A stretch of 8,985 nt of DNA. Source: CAYPYI01 sp964415085 (GTDB lineage Bacteria; Bacillota; Clostridia; Tissierellales; Tissierellaceae). The translations under genes were made by a program, and so were the position numbers. Location: positions 1-8,985 of the forward strand of contig CAYPYI010000057.1 in assembly GCA_964415085.1 (NCBI GenBank), read 5' to 3'. Below the pieces are notes generated by a model, which worked only from the letters and a program-made list of their open reading frames with translations, made no database searches and was not told the origin of the DNA. Below are positions 5,462 to 8,985 of the stretch, piece by piece (position 1 is the stretch's first letter; each line of letters starts with the position of its first letter).

Positions 5462-6451
5462 ATGAAAAAGAAAATTGTAATTATTTTTACAGGTGGTACT
5501 ATTTCCATGAAAATAGATCCAGAAATAAGTGCAGCTATACCTGCATTAAACTCTTCAGAAATATTATCAATGATAACTAATTTAAATGATATAGCTGAGA
5601 TTGAAGATATAAACTATGGTAATCTTCCAAGTCCACACGTTACTCCTGATGATATGTTTAATATTTCAAACATTGCGAAGGAACATCTAGCTAAGGATGA
5701 TGTTGATGGAGTAATAGTAACTCACGGTACTGACACATTAGAAGAAACTGCATATATGCTTGATTTAACTATAAATTCAGAAAAACCTGTTATAGTGGTA
5801 GGTGCTATGAGAAATAGTTCCGAACTTGGATATGATGGTTCTAGTAATATTTCAGCGGCTATATGTACTGCTATATCAGATAAATCAAAGAATAAAGGTG
5901 TTTTAGTTGTTATGAACAATGAAGTTAATAGTGCTTCTGAAGTTACTAAAACTAACACATTGTCTTTAGATACATTTAAATCTCCTGAGTTTGGACCTTT
6001 AGGTGTTGTTGATAGTGGACAAGTCTTATTTCATAGAGAAATTATAAAAAGACAGTTTATAAATACTGACAAATTAGAAACTAAGGTAGGACTAATTAAA
6101 ACAGCTGCTGGTACAGGGTCTGATATAGTAGATTTCTACATAGATAATAACTATAAGGGTCTTGTAATTGAAGGCTTAGGAAGAGGTAATTTACCACCTG
6201 ATATGATTCCTGGTATAATAAGAGCTATAGATAATAATATACCTGTAGTCTTGGTTTCTAGATGCTATACTGGAAGAGTTTTAGATTCATATGGCTATGA
6301 GGGTGGAGGATTACATCTTAAAAATTTAGGAGTTATGTTTGGTGGAAATCTTCCAGGGCAAAAAGCTAGAATTAAGCTTATGTTAGCTTTAGGAGTTACT
6401 GATGATTTAAAACAAATTAAAAAAATAATTGAAGAAGATAGTTTTTATTAA
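5462..6451 (+). CDS. ansA: Type I (cytosolic) L-asparaginase
   Basis: A 329-residue enzyme that hydrolyses L-asparagine to aspartate and ammonia; the length equals that of Bacillus AnsA. The first signature is IIFTGGTISM (7-16), with Thr13 as the likely nucleophile. The second signature VTHGTDTLEETAYM (86-99) contains Thr90 and Asp91, and Lys163 in EVTKTN completes the Thr-Asp-Lys set. Ser57 in LPSPHVTPDD is the likely substrate-binding serine. There is no signal peptide, so it is cytoplasmic, unlike periplasmic type II enzymes. AAGGAGG lies 7 bases before the ATG. It is transcribed alone, divergently from the LUD operon and convergently with glutamate dehydrogenase. Aspartate and ammonia produced would feed the same amino-acid catabolism as its neighbours. 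Glutaminase side activity or D-asparagine use cannot be judged from sequence. Confidence 0.94.
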   Translation: MKKKIVIIFTGGTISMKIDPEISAAIPALNSSEILSMITNLNDIAEIEDINYGNLPSPHVTPDDMFNISNIAKEHLAKDDVDGVIVTHGTDTLEETAYMLDLTINSEKPVIVVGAMRNSSELGYDGSSNISAAICTAISDKSKNKGVLVVMNNEVNSASEVTKTNTLSLDTFKSPEFGPLGVVDSGQVLFHREIIKRQFINTDKLETKVGLIKTAAGTGSDIVDFYIDNNYKGLVIEGLGRGNLPPDMIPGIIRAIDNNIPVVLVSRCYTGRVLDSYGYEGGGLHLKNLGVMFGGNLPGQKARIKLMLALGVTDDLKQIKKIIEEDSFY

Positions 6452-6540
6452 ATAAAACCTAAGGCATTATAGTGACTCCAAAAAGTTGGTTTAAAAAAAC
6501 CAACTTTTTGGAAGGTTCTTCACTTTGCCTTAGGTTTTAT
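6452..6540. repeat. Outer 15-bp inverted repeat enclosing the ansA/gdhA terminator
   Basis: ATAAAACCTAAGGCA (6452-6466) and its exact complement TGCCTTAGGTTTTAT (6526-6540) flank the central terminator hairpin. Inside them AGTGA (6471-6475) and TCACT (6520-6524) can also pair, so the whole 89 bases can fold into one long interrupted hairpin. The left arm starts right after the ansA stop and the right arm contains the stop codon of glutamate dehydrogenase. Followed by TTTTAT on both strands, the outer stem could itself act as a second terminator. Confidence 0.75.
6478..6511. terminator. Bidirectional intrinsic terminator between ansA and gdhA
   Basis: A perfect 15-bp stem (CCAAAAAGTTGGTTT and its complement) closes a 4-base AAAA loop. 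The inner 10 bp AAGTTGGTTT/AAACCAACTT are followed on either strand by a run of five T, so it can terminate transcripts from both converging genes. Confidence 0.88.
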
Positions 6541-7796
6541 ATTTGTCCTCTTTCTATTTTAACATTATATATCTTTTCAACTGCATGTATATATGCCGCA
6601 TCTCTCATAGAGATGTTATTTTTTTCTTTAATATTCCATATTTTATTAAATGATTTTTTCATCATTTCTTCTTCTTTTTTTAGAACTTCTTCTAATTCCC
6701 AGTACATTCCATTTCTATTTTGAACCCATTCAAAATATGACACAGTTACTCCTCCTGAGTTTGCTACAACATCAGGAACAATAATTATATTTCTACTATT
6801 TAATATTTCTTCTGATTCATTTAATATTGGTCCATTTGCAGCTTCTACTATTAATTTAGCATTAATTTTTTTACTAATATCTTTAGTTATTGCATTCTCC
6901 ATAGCAGCTGGTATTAAAATCTCCGTATTTAACTGCCAAAATGCATCTATACTTATAATTGACTTATTAGGATAATTCTTTAAATTTCTATCATTTTTTC
7001 TAAATTCAATTATCTCTGGTATATTTAATCCTTTCTCATCATATATAGCAAATTCTTCATTTTTATCATGTCCCGCTATAGCAACAATTTTAGCTCCCAT
7101 TTTATATAAGTACTCTGCAGTAGCTGATCCAACATTTCCAAATCCCTGTACTGCTACAGTAGATTCTTCAATTTTTATATCCATTTTATTCATAGCTTCT
7201 CTTGTAATTATTGCAACACCATATCCAGTAGATACTCCTCTACCTAATGATCCACCCCATGCAACTGGTTTTCCAGTAAATACTCCCATATATTCATTCG
7301 AACCATTTAATATATTATACTCATCTGTCATATAGGACATTATTTTAGAATCTGTATTAACATCTGGAGCTGGTATATCTATTCTTTCTCCTAAGTATTT
7401 ATGAATAGCCCTAACATATCCTCTAGATATTCTTTCAATTTCACCTTGAGAATAATTATTTGGATCAATGACCACTCCACCTTTTGCACCCCCATATGGA
7501 ACACCAACAATAGCACATTTTAAACTCATCCATATAGAAAGGGCCTTAGTTTCATCCATTGTTACTGATGGGTGAAACCTAACACCACCTTTATAAGCAC
7601 CTATTGTATTATCATGTTGCGCTCTATAAGCTTTTATCGTTTGTATTTTACCATTATCTAACCTTATAGGATAGTTAACTTCTATAGCTTTATCAACATC
7701 TTTAATCATTTCATAAAAATTCTCTTCTAATTTCAATATTTCACATGTTTCTTTTAATTTATCTTGAACCTCTTCAAATTGAGTTTTATTATGCAT
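6537..7796 (-). CDS. gdhA: Glutamate dehydrogenase (hexameric, clostridial type)
   Basis: A 419-residue cytoplasmic enzyme that interconverts glutamate and 2-oxoglutarate plus ammonia with a nicotinamide cofactor. The N-terminal substrate domain has GAYKGGVRFHPS (Lys69), MSLKCAIVGVPYGGAKGG (Lys93, catalytic Lys105) and PAPDVNT (Asp145). The C-terminal Rossmann domain has VQGFGNVGS (about 216-224), then AANGP, NSGGVTVSYFEWVQN. Length is typical of the roughly 420-residue NAD-type enzymes. The segment after the second strand of the Rossmann fold reads AIAGHDKNE (G242, H243, D244), which bears on cofactor choice. I chose the ATG at 7796: the only binding site, GAGG, lies 6 bases before it but touches the alternative ATG at 7802, which would add Met-Asn. 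It shares a divergent promoter region with the nuclease gene and ends in the terminator it shares with ansA. Confidence 0.93.
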   Translation of the reverse strand: MHNKTQFEEVQDKLKETCEILKLEENFYEMIKDVDKAIEVNYPIRLDNGKIQTIKAYRAQHDNTIGAYKGGVRFHPSVTMDETKALSIWMSLKCAIVGVPYGGAKGGVVIDPNNYSQGEIERISRGYVRAIHKYLGERIDIPAPDVNTDSKIMSYMTDEYNILNGSNEYMGVFTGKPVAWGGSLGRGVSTGYGVAIITREAMNKMDIKIEESTVAVQGFGNVGSATAEYLYKMGAKIVAIAGHDKNEEFAIYDEKGLNIPEIIEFRKNDRNLKNYPNKSIISIDAFWQLNTEILIPAAMENAITKDISKKINAKLIVEAANGPILNESEEILNSRNIIIVPDVVANSGGVTVSYFEWVQNRNGMYWELEEVLKKEEEMMKKSFNKIWNIKEKNNISMRDAAYIHAVEKIYNVKIERGQI

Positions 7797-7819
7797 ATTC
7801 ATCCTCTTTTCTTTTCATT

Positions 7820-7847
7820 ATTATAAGTATTATTGTAATTATATCAA
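7820..7847 (-). promoter_or_regulatory. Promoter of gdhA
   Basis: On the minus strand TTGATA (7842-7847, 5/6) and a perfect TATAAT (7820-7825) are separated by 16 bases. The start near 7813 gives a leader of under 20 bases, which also fits the ATG at 7796. Confidence 0.65.
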
Positions 7848-7860
7848 ATAATACAATAAT
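7829..7860. promoter_or_regulatory. Inverted repeat straddling the gdhA -35, possible operator
   Basis: ATTATTGTA (7829-7837) and TACAATAAT (7852-7860) are perfect 9-base inverted repeats 14 bases apart. The gdhA -35 hexamer lies in the spacer between them, and one arm occupies the -10/-35 spacer. A dimeric regulator bound here would control gdhA and perhaps the divergent nuclease gene. Confidence 0.4.
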
Positions 7861-7903
7861 TAAAAATAATTGATTAGATAATTAGAATAATAAACAAATA
7901 TGA

Positions 7904-7922
7904 TACAATATATATGAGGTGA
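7904..7922 (+). promoter_or_regulatory. -10 element and ribosome binding site of the nuclease gene
   Basis: TACAAT (7904-7909) is a plausible -10 with only a weak -35 upstream. If it is used, the transcript starts almost at the binding site GAGGTGA (7916-7922), 4 bases before the ATG at 7927. The earlier ATG at 7913 runs into a stop after two codons, which supports 7927 as the start. Confidence 0.4.
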
Positions 7923-7926
7923 AACA

Positions 7927-8928
7927 ATGCAAGTATTAAAAAATAAAGTTGATATAAAAAATAATTCAATATATTTTAGTGATAAGGATAATATATGTTT
8001 TTTAGATATAGAAACTACAGGTCTTTCTAGAAAATATAATTTTATTTACTTGGTTGGATTTTTATATTTTGACATAAAACTTAATAGTTACTATGTTATT
8101 CAGTTCTTTATAGATTCTAAAGACAAAGAAAAAGAGTTATTAACAAGAACTATTAACTTTTTAAAAAATTTTGAATATATAATAAATTATAATGGTACTA
8201 ACTTTGATATACCCTTTATAAATGAAAGATGTAAACAAAACAATCTAAATATTCAAGTTGATATAGATAAATCTTTCGATATATATTCTATTTTAAGAAA
8301 AAATAAGAATTTACTAAATTTAGATAATTTAAAACTTGAAACTGTTGAAGAATATCTAGGTATATATAGAGAAGATCAGTATTCGGGATTAGAATGTATC
8401 TATTTTTATAAAGAATATCAAGAAACATTAAATAAGGAGCTAAAAGATAAGATTCTACTTCATAATTTTGAAGATCTTGTATATTTAAATCAAATATTAA
8501 AAATTATAGATATTATCTACGCTAAAAATTCCATTAAAATTAATACAAATGATAAATCTCTAATGTTAATTATAAATGAAATAAGTTTTACTAATGATTT
8601 CTGCCATATAGATGGTTCTATTAAGTATGATAGTAACATTAATATAAGCACTTTCGAAAAAAATTATAATGTCTCTTTTAATAAAGATAAATTTGATTTA
8701 TCTTTTATAATAGAAAAAGGTCTAATCGAAAAAGATACCTATGCATATTTTTTCAACCTGAATAATATTAATTTAAACCCGAGTAAAAACATATTTAATA
8801 ATTCTCCATATTTATTACCTTGTAATATAGCATTACTCCAAATTAATCAAAAAATATTTTTAGATAATATAAAGACAATTATTACTATATTATTTCATAA
8901 CATATATAAAAAAGAAGTCTCAATTTAA
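7927..8928 (+). CDS. YprB-like ribonuclease H-like (DEDD-fold) nuclease, COG3359 type
   Basis: A 333-residue protein whose first 195 residues look like a DnaQ/RNase H-fold 3'-5' exonuclease. Exo I is FLDIETTGL with Asp27 and Glu29, Exo II is YNGTNFDIPFI with Asp94, and Exo III is LLHNFEDLVYL with His179 and Asp183. Asp118 (FDIYS) is another family-conserved acidic residue. All metal-binding residues are present, so it is probably active on nucleic acid, but the substrate is unknown for this family. Residues 200-333 form an Asn/Ile-rich region with no domain I recognise. The ending with LLPCNIALLQINQKIFLDNI may be a conserved small domain. G+C is extremely low (roughly 20% in sampled stretches). 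It is a single-gene unit, divergent from gdhA, and its function is not explained by its neighbours. Confidence 0.78.
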   Translation: MQVLKNKVDIKNNSIYFSDKDNICFLDIETTGLSRKYNFIYLVGFLYFDIKLNSYYVIQFFIDSKDKEKELLTRTINFLKNFEYIINYNGTNFDIPFINERCKQNNLNIQVDIDKSFDIYSILRKNKNLLNLDNLKLETVEEYLGIYREDQYSGLECIYFYKEYQETLNKELKDKILLHNFEDLVYLNQILKIIDIIYAKNSIKINTNDKSLMLIINEISFTNDFCHIDGSIKYDSNINISTFEKNYNVSFNKDKFDLSFIIEKGLIEKDTYAYFFNLNNINLNPSKNIFNNSPYLLPCNIALLQINQKIFLDNIKTIITILFHNIYKKEVSI

Positions 8929-8942
8929 ATAGGTTCTATAAT

Positions 8943-8983
8943 AAATGTTGGGGGAAATGAATAATTTCTCTCAGCATTTTTTT
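8943..8983 (+). terminator. Intrinsic terminator after the nuclease gene
   Basis: AAATGTTGGGGGAAAT (8943-8958) pairs fully with ATTTCTCTCAGCATTT (8964-8979), using three G-U pairs, around a GAATA loop. Seven T (8977-8983) end the stem and tail. It lies 14 bases after the stop codon. Confidence 0.9.
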
Positions 8984-8985
8984 GT

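Noticed and set aside
5722..5958. Open frame on the minus strand within ansA
   Set aside because: Antisense shadow of a clear asparaginase gene, with no translation signal.
6472..6723. Open frame on the plus strand across the terminator and the gdhA 3' end
   Set aside because: It runs through the terminator hairpin and antisense to glutamate dehydrogenase.
7927..8928. Toxin or defence-system nuclease
   Set aside because: The protein fits a widespread housekeeping-like YprB/COG3359 family, and no antitoxin, sensor or mobile gene accompanies it.

Overview
The window is a piece of a low-GC, Gram-positive, anaerobic amino-acid fermenter of the Clostridia/Tissierellia type. This rests on the very AT-rich DNA, strong purine-rich ribosome binding sites, intrinsic terminators, and a gene set that includes B12-dependent glutamate mutase and a clostridial-type glutamate dehydrogenase. 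I cannot name the genus from the sequence alone.

Left part (1-1965, all minus strand): glmS, glmL and the first 34 codons of glmE form a tightly packed operon for adenosylcobalamin-dependent glutamate mutase. GlmS binds B12, GlmE (running off the left edge) is the catalytic subunit, and GlmL is the ATPase-like reactivating factor. They catalyse and maintain the first step of the 3-methylaspartate pathway of glutamate fermentation. Their base composition is clearly higher in GC than the rest of the window.

Upstream of glmS lies a 430-base gene-free stretch (1966-2395). It holds a perfect 28-bp palindrome, a CodY-like box, a weak promoter and, next to the preceding operon, a 120-bp element bounded by long imperfect inverted repeats that may act as a terminator.

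Middle (2396-5334, minus strand): a second operon, read in the order LUD-domain protein, cysteine desulfurase, ThiI. The last two form a tRNA 4-thiouridine pair like the dedicated desulfurase/ThiI pair of Bacillus. The LUD-domain protein has a C-terminal four-cysteine cluster and no assigned role here. A divergent promoter region (5335-5461) separates it from ansA.

Right part: ansA (plus strand, cytosolic asparaginase) and glutamate dehydrogenase (minus strand) converge on a doubly nested palindromic terminator. The dehydrogenase is divergently transcribed from a gene for a YprB-like DEDD-fold nuclease, which ends in a clear terminator near the right edge.

Taken together, much of the window concerns glutamate and aspartate catabolism (asparaginase, glutamate dehydrogenase, glutamate mutase), interrupted by a sulfur-transfer operon. 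I found no phage, IS, CRISPR, tRNA or rRNA sequence. The least explained items are the LUD protein in the thiolation operon, the 28-bp palindrome and the 120-bp inverted-repeat element.
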